From Kitasatospora cineracea (GTDB taxonomy: Bacteria; Actinomycetota; Actinomycetes; Streptomycetales; Streptomycetaceae), in contig NZ_RJVJ01000002.1 of the NCBI RefSeq assembly GCF_003751605.1, positions 1,553,001-1,617,000 of the forward strand: DNA of 64,000 bases, in the 5' to 3' direction. Position 1 is the first letter of the stretch; every line of letters begins with the position of its first letter. A program made the position numbers and the translations under genes. The notes beneath the pieces are model-generated. The model worked only from the letters and a program-made list of their open reading frames with translations. It searched no databases and was not told the origin of the DNA. Below, one piece after another: positions 54,189 through 64,000 of the stretch.

Positions 54189-54407
54189 ATGTCCAGCACC
54201 GTCACCTACACCGTCAGCGGGATGAGCTGCGGCCACTGCGAGAAGGCGATCAACGGCGAGGTCTCCGCCCTGCCCGGCGTCACCGCGGTCGCCGCCGACT
54301 CCCGGGCCGGCACCGTCACCGTGACCGCCGAGCCCGCCCCCAGCGACGAGCAGGTCGCCGCCGCGGTGGACGAGGCCGGCTACGAACTGGTCGGCCGGGC
54401 CTCCTGA
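54189..54407 (+). CDS. copZ: Copper chaperone CopZ (heavy-metal-associated domain)
   Basis: 72 residues, ATG with GGGAGG upstream. A single HMA domain with Cu(I)-binding Cys-x2-Cys in GMSCGHCEKAI (~residues 12-22). It carries Cu(I) in the cytoplasm to the CopA ATPase encoded 77 bases downstream and may donate copper to CsoR, whose gene is not in the window. Confidence 0.92.
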   Translation: MSSTVTYTVSGMSCGHCEKAINGEVSALPGVTAVAADSRAGTVTVTAEPAPSDEQVAAAVDEAGYELVGRAS

Positions 54408-54484
54408 CCCGCCCGCGGGGGCGGCCCGCGCCGCCCCCGCTCCCCCACCGCACCGAGCAGCACCCGAACGGACCGGACGAGCCG

Positions 54485-56734
<2,250 letters not shown>

Positions 56735-56746
56735 CCGGGCCGCCCG

Positions 56747-57466
56747 TCAGCGACCCAGCATCTCCCCGCCGTTGCAGTGCAGGATCTCCCCGGTGATGAA
56801 CCCCGCCTCCGCCGAGGCCAGGAAGTACACGGTCGCGGCGACCTCGCCGACCTCGCCGATCCGCCCGAGCAGCGTGCGCGCCGAGCGCCGGGCCACCTCG
56901 GCCTCGTCCAGCCGCGGCCCGAAGAACTCGGTGCCCGCGACGGTGCCCGGGGCGACGATGTTGGCGGTGATCCCGGACGGGCCGAGCTGGGCGGCCAGGA
57001 AGTGGTTCCAGGCGTGCAGGGACGCCTTCGCGGCCCCGTAGGAGCCCGCGCCGCGCAGCGCGGCGATCGAGGAGACGGTGACCACCCGGCCGGAGCCGGG
57101 GGTGAGCCGGTCGCGGACCGACTCGGTGAGCAGCACCGCGGTCAGCACGTTGCGCTCGAAGTCGCCGCGCCAGCGGGCCAGCACCGCGTGCGGGCCGGCG
57201 CCGAGCACGGTCTCCCGGCTGCCCGCGTTGTTGACCAGCACGTCGATCCGGGCGGGCAGCGCGTCCAGCGCGGCCTCCACCGCGTCCGGGTCGGCGAGGT
57301 CGCACATCAGCGGGGTGACGTTCGAGCCGAGTTCCTGCGCGGCCTGGTCGAGGACCCCGGGCCGGCGGCCGACGATCACCACCCGCTCCCCGTCCGCGGC
57401 GAAGCGCCGGGCCACCTCCAGCCCGATGCCGGTGCCCCCACCGGTGACGACGACGTTCCTGGCCAT
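56747..57466 (-). CDS. Short-chain dehydrogenase/reductase
   Basis: 239 residues, ATG with GGGAGGGAG upstream. Rossmann motif TGGGTGIG (~residue 8), NNAG (~80), catalytic Ser in VSSIAALRG and the YGAAKASL Tyr-Lys pair (~147-151), VAPGTVAGTEF, and the C-terminal FITGEILHCNGGEML. An NAD(P)H-dependent reductase of the FabG-like classical group; substrate not evident. Confidence 0.92.
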   Translation of the reverse strand: MARNVVVTGGGTGIGLEVARRFAADGERVVIVGRRPGVLDQAAQELGSNVTPLMCDLADPDAVEAALDALPARIDVLVNNAGSRETVLGAGPHAVLARWRGDFERNVLTAVLLTESVRDRLTPGSGRVVTVSSIAALRGAGSYGAAKASLHAWNHFLAAQLGPSGITANIVAPGTVAGTEFFGPRLDEAEVARRSARTLLGRIGEVGEVAATVYFLASAEAGFITGEILHCNGGEMLGR

Positions 57467-57928
57467 TGCGCACTCCCTCCCTGACCGTCCGCCGCGCCGC
57501 GCATCGCAGGCGGTCCGTACCGGATTGCCACGATTCCTATCACGCTGGGTTGCGAGGCCAGCGGGGTGGGTGACGCCGCGCGCCGACCGTGCGGTGTGAT
57601 ATGCGGGCGGCCGGCCGGTGCGCGGGCGCACACGGAGAGTGGAGAGAGACAACTCACACCCCCCTGGCGTAACTCTGCGCCCCCTGGTACGTCTTACCTT
57701 TTGTAGAGCGGGGCTCCGGCGGGCCCCGGACGGGCTGTCGATTCGTCGACCGCCCTCGCGCACGGCACCGGGCCGGTCCCGGGCCCCGGGGACGCTTTGA
57801 GCGGCCGTTCCCGACCGGGGCCGGCCCGGGCGCCGTGCGCCCCAGTACGGCGAACACGCGAAGGGGCCCGGCCCCGCCCCCTGTACGGGAGGGCGGGACC
57901 GGGCCCCTTCGGCGTCTCGGCCGACGGC
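57467..57928. other. Gene-free interval between the SDR gene and gltA
   Basis: 462 bases. It holds the SDR promoter region (A/T-rich spots near 57530 and 57700) and, at its far end, the gltA terminator hairpin. No gene or RNA gene is visible. Confidence 0.5.
57859..57911 (-). terminator. gltA terminator
   Basis: A 21-base stem (57859-57879 with 57891-57911) around an 11-base loop. The single mismatch on the plus strand (C-A) becomes a G-U pair in minus-strand RNA, so the hairpin is perfect only for gltA transcripts. Confidence 0.85.
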
Positions 57929-59217
57929 TCAGCGCGCGTCGAGCGGCACGTAGTCGCGGATCTCCACGCCGGTGTAGATCTGCCGCGGGCGGCCGATCCG
58001 GCTGGTCGGGTCCTTGATCATCTCGTGCCAGTGGGCGATCCAGCCGGGGAGCCGGCCGATCGCGAACAGCACGGTGAACATGCTGGTCGGGAAGCCCATC
58101 GCGCGGTAGATCAGGCCCGTGTAGAAGTCCACGTTCGGGTAGAGCTTGCGCGAGACGAAGAAGTCGTCCTTGAGCGCGTGCTCCTCCAGCTTGAGCGCGA
58201 TGTCCAGCAGCTCGTCGGACTGGCCGAGCTGCGCCAGCACCTCGTGGGCGAGCACCTTGACCTGCGCGGCGCGCGGGTCGAACGCCTTGTAGACGCGGTG
58301 GCCGAAGCCCATCAGCTTGACGCCGTCCTCGCGGTTCTTCACCTTGCGGATGAACGCGTCGACGTCGCCGCCGTCCTTCTGGATCTGCTCGAGCATCTCC
58401 AGCACGGCCTGGTTGGCGCCGCCGTGCAGCGGGCCCCACAGCGCCGAGATGCCCGCCGAGATCGAGGCGAACAGGTTGGCGTGCGAGGAGCCGACCAGGC
58501 GCACCGTCGAGGTCGAGCAGTTCTGCTCGTGGTCCGCGTGCAGGATGAGCAGCTTGTCCAGGGCGTTGACCACCACCGGGTTCAGCTCGTAGTCCTCGGC
58601 CGGGACGGCGAAGGTCATCCGCAGGAAGTTCTCGACGTAGCCGAGGTCGTTGCGCGGGTAGACGAAGGGCTGGCCCATCGCCTTCTTGTACGCGTACGCC
58701 GCGATGGTCGGCAGCTTCGCCAGCAGGCGGACCGTCGACAGGTTGCGCTGCGCCTCGTCGAACGGGTTGTGGCTCTCCGGGTAGAACGTGGAGAGCGCGC
58801 CGACCACCGAGGAGAGCATCGCCATCGGGTGCGCGTCCGGGGGAAGCCCTGGAAGAAGCGCTTGACGTCCTCGTGCAGCAGGGTGTGCTGGGTGATCTCG
58901 TTGCTGAACGCGGCGAGCTCGCCCTGGTTCGGCAGCTCACCGTTGATCAGCAGGTAAGCGGTCTCGATGAAGTTGGCCTCCGAGGCCAACTGCTCGATCG
59001 GGTAGCCGCGGTAGCGCAGGATGCCGGCGTCACCATCGATGAAGGTGATCGCGGACTTGTTGGCGGCGGTGTTGCCGAAACCGTTGTCCAGGGTGACCAG
59101 GCCGGTCTGCGGGAGCAGCTTCGAGATGTCGAAGCCGGCGTTGCCCGCAGTGCTCTCGACGACGGGGTACTCGTACTCGCCGTCCTGGTACCGCAGTACT
59201 ACCGATTTGTCGCTCAC
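57929..59217 (-). pseudogene. gltA: Citrate synthase, split by one-base frameshift (probable sequence error)
   Basis: GTG start at 59217 with GAGGAAG upstream. The first frame gives the N-terminal ~125 residues (VVLRYQDGEYEYPVVES, ILRYRGYPIEQLA, HEDVKRFFQGFP); in the GGGGG run at 58839-58843 (plus strand) one base is missing, and with it restored the frame continues DAHPMAMLSSVVGALS to the stop, 429 residues. Active-site His residues are in SSHANLFAS and GFGHRVYK and the Asp in YPNVDFYTG. It condenses oxaloacetate and acetyl-CoA at the entry of the TCA cycle. As the apparent main citrate synthase it should be functional, so the lesion is probably an artefact. Confidence 0.9.
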
Positions 59218-59405
59218 GTCTTCCTCACCGACGAAATTGATCCTCATCCGACTGCCCTGACTGTCCCAACGATCCCCCACCCGAAGGACGGCCGCGCACC
59301 CGGGGGTGACCCCGGGAAGGACCGGGGCCTACAAACTCCGCTGCCGCCACCGGTGTGAACCGGACAAGATCGGCGGCGGCACCGGACCAGGTTCCGCCCT
59401 AAATC

Positions 59406-59419
59406 TCTTCACGTCAAGA
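59406..59419. promoter_or_regulatory. Imperfect palindrome upstream of gltA
   Basis: TCTTCACGTCAAGA (12 of 14 bases symmetric) lies ~190 bases before the gltA start in the interval after recD2; on the minus strand it includes TTGACG. Possible regulator site and -35 region; no protein assigned. Confidence 0.4.
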
Positions 59420-59450
59420 CAACCTCTGAACGTACCGTACCCCCTCGAAC

Positions 59451-61648
59451 TCAGCCCGCAGCCAATCTGTGGTCCAGCGCGGAGTGCCGCCGACCGGCGC
59501 TCACCGCCCGCACCGCCTGCCCGATGGCCTTGCGCGAACCGACCAGTACCACCAGCTTCCTGGCCCGTGTCACCGCGGTGTACAACAGGTTCCGCTGGAG
59601 CATCGTCCACGCCGACGTCGTGACGGGAATCACCACCGCCGGGTACTCGCTGCCCTGCGAACGGTGGATCGTCACCGCGTACGCGTGCGCCAGCTCGTCC
59701 AGCTCGTCGAAGTCGTACGGCACCTCCTCGTCCTCCTCGGTCATCACCGTCAGCCGCTGGTCGTCCACGCTCAGTGCCGTCACGACGCCCACTGTGCCGT
59801 TGAAGACACCGCTGCGCCCCTTGTCGTAGTTGTTCCGGATCTGGGTGACCTTGTCGCCGACCCGGAACGTCCGCCCGCCGAACCGGCGTTCGGGCAGGCC
59901 CTCGCGGGCCGGGGTGACGGCCGACTGGAGCAGCGTGTTCAGCGCGCCCGCGCCCGCCGGGCCGCGGTGCATCGGCGCCAGCACCTGGACGTCCCGGCGC
60001 GGGTCGAGGCCGAAGCGCTGCGGGATCCGGCGGGCCACCACGTCCACCGTCAGGCCGGCCGCGCGCTCCGCGTCGTCCTCGACGAACAGGAAGAAGTCCG
60101 GCAGGCCCTCGGTCAGCGGCGGCAGGCCCTCGTTGATCCGGTGCGCGTTCACCACCACGCCGGACTGCTGGGCCTGCCGGAAGATCCGGGTCAGCCGCAC
60201 CGACGGGACGGGACCGCCGGCCGCCAGCATGTCCCGCAGCACCTCGCCCGCGCCCACCGACGGCAGCTGGTCGACGTCCCCCACGAACAGCAGGTGCGCG
60301 CCCGGCGCGACCGCCTTGACCAGCTTGTTCGCCAGGATCAGGTCCAGCATCGACGCCTCGTCGACCACCACCAGGTCCGCGTCCAGCGGCCGGTCCCGGT
60401 CGTACGCGGCGTCCCCGCCCGGTTTCAGCTCCAGCAGCCGGTGCACCGTCGACGCCTCCGCGCCCGCCAGCTCCGCCAGCCGCTTCGCCGCCCGCCCGGT
60501 CGGCGCCGCCAGCACCACCTTGGCCCGCTTCGCCAGCGCCAGCTGCACGATCGACTTCACCGTGAACGACTTGCCGCAGCCCGGGCCGCCGGTCAGCACC
60601 GCGACCTTCTCGGTCAGCGCCAGGCGCACCGACTGCTCCTGCTCCGGGGCGAGTTCGGCCCCCGTCCGCTTCGCCAGCCAGCCCAGCGCGGCCGGCCAGT
60701 CCACACCCCGGAACCACGGCATCCGGTCCTCGTCCGCGCGCAGCAGCCGCAGCAGCTGGTTGGCCAGCGAGACCTCCGCCCGGTGGAACGGCACCAGGTA
60801 CACCGCCGTCACCTCCTGCCCCTCGGCCCCCGGCAGCCGCTCGCGCACCACCCCCTCCGCCGCAACCAGCTCCGCCAGGCAGTCGATCACCAGCCCCACG
60901 TCCACCTGCAGCAGCTTCACGCCGTCCGCGATCAGCCGCTCCTCCGGCAGGTAGCAGTGCCCCTGGTCGGTCGACTGCGACAGCGCGTACTGCAGGCCCG
61001 CCTTCACCCGCTCCGGCGAGTCGTGCGGGATGCCCACCGCCTGCGCGATCCGGTCCGCCGTCAGGAACCCGATGCCCCACACGTCCGACGCCAGGCGGTA
61101 CGGCTGGTTCTTCACCACCCCGATCGAGCCGTCCCGTACTGCTTGTAGATCCGCACCGCCAGCGAGGTCGACACCTGGACGCCCTGCAGGAAGACCATCA
61201 CCTCCTTGATGGACTTCTGCTCCTCCCACGCCTTCGCGATCATCTTCGTCCGCTTCGGCCCCAGCCCCGGCACCTCGATCAGCCGCTTCGGCTCGTTCTC
61301 GATCACCTCCAGGGTCTCCACCCCGAACCGCTCCACGATCCGCTCCGCGAACCGCGGCCCGATCCCCTTGATCAGCCCCGAGCCCAGGTACCGCTGGATC
61401 CCCTGCACCGTGGCCGGCAGCACCGTCGTGTAGTTCTCCACCGTGAACTGCCGCCCGTACTGCGGGTGCGACCCCCACCGCCCGAACAACCGCAGGCTCT
61501 CCCCCACCTGCGCCCCCAGCAGCGCCCCCACCACCGTCAGCAGGTCGTTCGCCCCCCGCCCGGTGTCCACCCGCGCGACCGTGTACCCCGTCTCCTCGTT
61601 GGCGTACGTGATCCGCTCCAGGACCCCCTCCACCTGAGCCAGCTGCAC
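59451..61648 (-). pseudogene. recD2: RecD2-type SF1B DNA helicase, split by one-base frameshift (probable sequence error)
   Basis: GTG start at 61648 with GAGG upstream. The first frame covers the N-terminal OB-like region and helix-hairpin-helix pairs (SGLIKGIGPRFAERIV, LIEVPGLGPKRTKMIA) up to RIYKQYG; one G is missing at 61133-61135 and, restored, the frame continues DGSIGVVKNQPYRLASD. The helicase core has Walker A LTGGPGCGKSFT, VVDEASML, GDVDQLPSVG and the C-terminal TIHRSQGSEYP and YTAVTRARK. About 732 residues restored. It is a 5'-3' DNA helicase without RecBC partners. gltA follows 234 bases downstream. Confidence 0.9.
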
Positions 61649-61807
61649 CGGACACCTCACCCGCGATCAGGAACGCACCACCGCGAAAGGTACTCCGCCC
61701 CACCGACACCCGGCCCCCGGCCGGTTGCCCCGCCGGGGCCGCGCGGCCGGGCACGCCGGGGCCGCGCGCCGCCCGCGCCCCCGTCGCACCATCCGGCCGC
61801 CGCCCCG

Positions 61808-64000
61808 CTACTGCGCGCCCTCGCCCAGTCGGAGGACCTGCGGGACCCGCCGCCGACCCGCCACCCCTTCCAGTGCCGCCGCGCACGGCACCAGCACCAG
61901 CAACCCGACCGCCGCCGACGCGATGCCCGCCCAGTCCGGGGCGAAGGGCGGCGCGCCCGGACCGGCCGTGAAGGCCCGCAGTTCGAGGGCCGGACCGAGC
62001 AGCCATGGCAGCGCCAGGCCGAGCAGCGTGCCGCCGACCACCGCCGCCGCCACCACCGGAAGCAGCTGGACGAGCCGGACGCCCGCCGCGGCCCGCCCGC
62101 CGAGCCCCAGCGTCCGCAGGTGGGCCAGCATCCGGCCGCGCTCCGCCGAGCCGAGCAGCAGCTCCAGCACCACCGCGACCAGCCCCAGCAGCAGCCCGAT
62201 CGCCGCCGACACCCGGAACGCCGTCTCCAGCGCGGACACCAGCCCGTCCCCCGCCGAATCCCTCAACTGCCCGTCCAGCAGCCGGATCTCGACCGCCGCG
62301 CCGCGGCCCACCGCACCGCCCGCGGCCCCGCCGCCACCCGCACCCGCGGCCGCCGCCGACCCGGCGACCACCGCCCGCAGCCGGGTCGCGTCGATCCGCG
62401 CCGCGCCCGCCGCCGACCCCGGCCGCCCCGGGTCGGTGAACAGCACCGCCGCGGTGCGCTGCCCGTTCTGCCGCGGCAGCCGCTCCGCCCCCGGACCGCC
62501 GAACACCAGCAGCCCGCCCGCGGTCCCGACGTCCCCGACCACCGGGCCGATCGCCCGGTCCGCGGCCGCGCCCTCCGGCAGCACGCCGACGATCCGCACC
62601 CGGAACCTGCTCGTCCCCGCGTCCGCGTCGAACGAGCCGTCCGGGAACCGGGCCGCCGTCACCGCATCGGCCAGCGCCGGGAGTTCCGCGCCCTCGCCGA
62701 GCGGCTCGGCCAGCTCCGGCGACGCCGCCAGCGCCGCCGCCAGCGCCGACCCCGGCTCGTACCGGGCCAACGCCGCCGGGTCCACCCCGGCCAGGCCGAC
62801 GCCCTTCACCGCCGTCCCGTCGTCGTCCGAGGTCAACGAGGCCAGCCCGCCGCGCACCTGGAGCACTCCCGCCACCCCCGGCACCCCGCCCAACTCCTCG
62901 ACCGGCAGTGGACGTTGCGCCGGACCCAGGACCACCGCGTCACCGCCCGTACGCCACTGCGCGGCCGCCACCCGGCCCTCCCGGACGGTGCCCGACACCA
63001 GCGCACCGAACACCGCGCAGGCCAACGCCGGCACCAGCACCAGCAGCGCCGTCGCCGCCGCCCCCGACCGCCGCCCGGCCTGCGCCAGCCCCACCAGCGC
63101 CACCGCACCCCGCCGGCGCCGCGCCCACCGCGACACCAGCCGCAGCGGCACCGGATACACCCGCAGCACCACGACCACCGCCGCCAGGCCCAACACCACC
63201 GGCACCAGAGCCAGTTGAGGATCCGCCTCGGCCCCCGCCGGCGCCGCGCCGCGCAGCCGCAACTGCAACACCCCCGCCCCGGCCAGCACCAGCACCGCCC
63301 CCTCCGCCACCAGCCGCGCGGACAGGCCCAGCGCCCGCCGCAGCCCCCGCCGGCGCGCCCGCTCCCGGCCCGCCCGGCGCACCGCCCGGCCCTGCCACCA
63401 CACCGCCACCGCCGGCGCGCACGCCACCAGCACCGCCGCCGTCACCGCCGGCCACCACGCCCCCAACGGACGCCCGCCGGCCCACCGCACCGACACCGCC
63501 CAACCCGCCAACAGGCCCGCCAGGGCCGCCGGAACGGCCTCCAGCAGCCGAACGGCGGCCAGCGCGGGCTCACCCGCACCCCGCGCCCGCTGCAGCGCCA
63601 GCGCCGCCTCCCTGCGCCGCGCCCCCAACCGGGCCGCGGCCACCGCCGTGGACACCCCGACCGCCAGCAGCCCCGCCAGCGCGAACGACTGCAACGCCAC
63701 CGTCCGGGCCCGCTGGACCACGAACGCGTCCACCAGCACCGACAGCTGCTGGGTCAGCCGCGGCGGCGTCACCGTCCGCGTCCCTACCGGGCAGGGGAAC
63801 CGGTCCGAGACCAGCCCGCCGCACACCGCGACCGCCGCCGTGTTCCCGAACTCCTGCGCCTGCCGGGACAGTTCCCTCGCCCCGGCCGACGTGCCGCCCG
63901 TCCCCCAGGGCTGCTCCGCCGCCCGGAACACCCAGGCCGCGTCCAGCGCCGCCGCCCCGCGCGACTCCATCGCCTCCAGCCCCGCCGGGGACACCATCGC
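61808..64000 (-). CDS. FtsX-like ABC transporter permease, 5' end beyond window
   Basis: At least 730 residues; the frame is open to the right edge, so the start lies outside. Two FtsX-type blocks of transmembrane helices are visible: TVALQSFALAGLLAVGV followed by AALALQRARGAGEPAL and LEAVPAALAGLLAGW, and near the C-terminus RVSAAIGLLLGLVAVVLELL, RGRMLAHLRTLGLGGRAAAG and LLPVVAAAVVGGTLLG. A large extracytoplasmic domain (~residues 330-580) separates them. Such proteins form MacB-like exporters or signalling complexes with an ATPase, probably encoded beyond the edge. It is the most Ala/Gly-rich gene in the window. Confidence 0.85.
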   Translation of the reverse strand, partial: AMVSPAGLEAMESRGAAALDAAWVFRAAEQPWGTGGTSAGARELSRQAQEFGNTAAVAVCGGLVSDRFPCPVGTRTVTPPRLTQQLSVLVDAFVVQRARTVALQSFALAGLLAVGVSTAVAAARLGARRREAALALQRARGAGEPALAAVRLLEAVPAALAGLLAGWAVSVRWAGGRPLGAWWPAVTAAVLVACAPAVAVWWQGRAVRRAGRERARRRGLRRALGLSARLVAEGAVLVLAGAGVLQLRLRGAAPAGAEADPQLALVPVVLGLAAVVVVLRVYPVPLRLVSRWARRRRGAVALVGLAQAGRRSGAAATALLVLVPALACAVFGALVSGTVREGRVAAAQWRTGGDAVVLGPAQRPLPVEELGGVPGVAGVLQVRGGLASLTSDDDGTAVKGVGLAGVDPAALARYEPGSALAAALAASPELAEPLGEGAELPALADAVTAARFPDGSFDADAGTSRFRVRIVGVLPEGAAADRAIGPVVGDVGTAGGLLVFGGPGAERLPRQNGQRTAAVLFTDPGRPGSAAGAARIDATRLRAVVAGSAAAAGAGGGGAAGGAVGRGAAVEIRLLDGQLRDSAGDGLVSALETAFRVSAAIGLLLGLVAVVLELLLGSAERGRMLAHLRTLGLGGRAAAGVRLVQLLPVVAAAVVGGTLLGLALPWLLGPALELRAFTAGPGAPPFAPDWAGIASAAVGLLVLVPCAAALEGVAGRRRVPQVLRLGEGAQ

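Noticed and set aside
52838..54484. Upstream in-frame extension of copA giving a 1298-residue product
   Set aside because: The extension runs antisense through the SpoIIE-type gene and over copZ, has no family similarity, and the ATG at 54485 begins a normal HMA domain.

Overview
The window is a 64-kb piece of a very G+C-rich actinobacterial chromosome, most likely Streptomyces or Kitasatospora. Evidence: nearly every third codon position is G or C, GTG starts are common, purine-rich ribosome sites or leaderless -10 boxes precede genes, and the families are typical of Streptomycetaceae (a csn-type chitosan oligosaccharide locus, SsbB, an LAxTG thioester surface protein, GlnX/GlnH/PknG). The content is chromosomal core. 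I see no transposase, integrase, prophage, CRISPR array or secondary-metabolite cluster.

Layout. 0-2.3 kb: an electron-transfer cassette of a ferric-reductase-like membrane flavoprotein (cut by the window edge), an FMN-binding substrate and its ApbE flavin transferase. 2.3-10 kb: a secreted polysaccharide lyase-like protein, a small membrane protein, malQ, a large GH84-type secreted glycosidase and a 195-bp structured inverted-repeat element. 10-13.6 kb: an HNH endonuclease, an MscS channel and a Ser/Thr kinase. 13.7-20.7 kb: csnR-csnEFGHK-like sugar uptake operon with a ROK regulator that is frameshifted in this sequence. 21-22.3 kb: a conserved unknown protein and a nucleosidase. 22.5-33.2 kb: one long signalling operon (GlnX-like, GlnH-like, coiled-coil protein, PknG-like kinase, PP2C phosphatase, VWA protein, FHA protein) ended by a 17-bp-stem terminator. 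33.3-38.9 kb: ABC exporter, truncated haemoglobin, unknown protein, thioesterase, EttA. 39-42.3 kb: thioester-forming sortase substrate, SsbB, a 0.7-kb gene-free stretch, tRNA-Arg(UCU). 42.3-47.4 kb: two TetR regulators with adjacent operators, GNAT, enoyl-CoA hydratase, PAP2-like protein and acyl-CoA dehydrogenase. 47.5-54 kb: GH5 glycosidase with an internal TAA, M3 peptidase, family A DNA polymerase, SpoIIE-type phosphatase. 54-57.5 kb: copper chaperone and CopA ATPase behind a CsoR-type operator, and an SDR. 57.9-64 kb: citrate synthase, RecD2 helicase and an FtsX-type permease running off the end.

Two points stand out. First, the 22.5-33.2 kb cassette puts a periplasmic amino-acid sensor pair, a PknG kinase, a PP2C phosphatase, a VWA protein and an FHA phosphopeptide reader on one strand, and kinase, phosphatase and FHA protein all carry N-terminal zinc-ribbon modules; in the kinase one module was duplicated recently (perfect 111-bp repeat). 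Second, four conserved genes (csnR, the SpoIIE phosphatase, gltA, recD2) each lack exactly one base in or beside a short G/C run. Because one of them is citrate synthase, this looks more like a systematic sequence error than real pseudogenes, and these genes should be read as probably intact in the organism.
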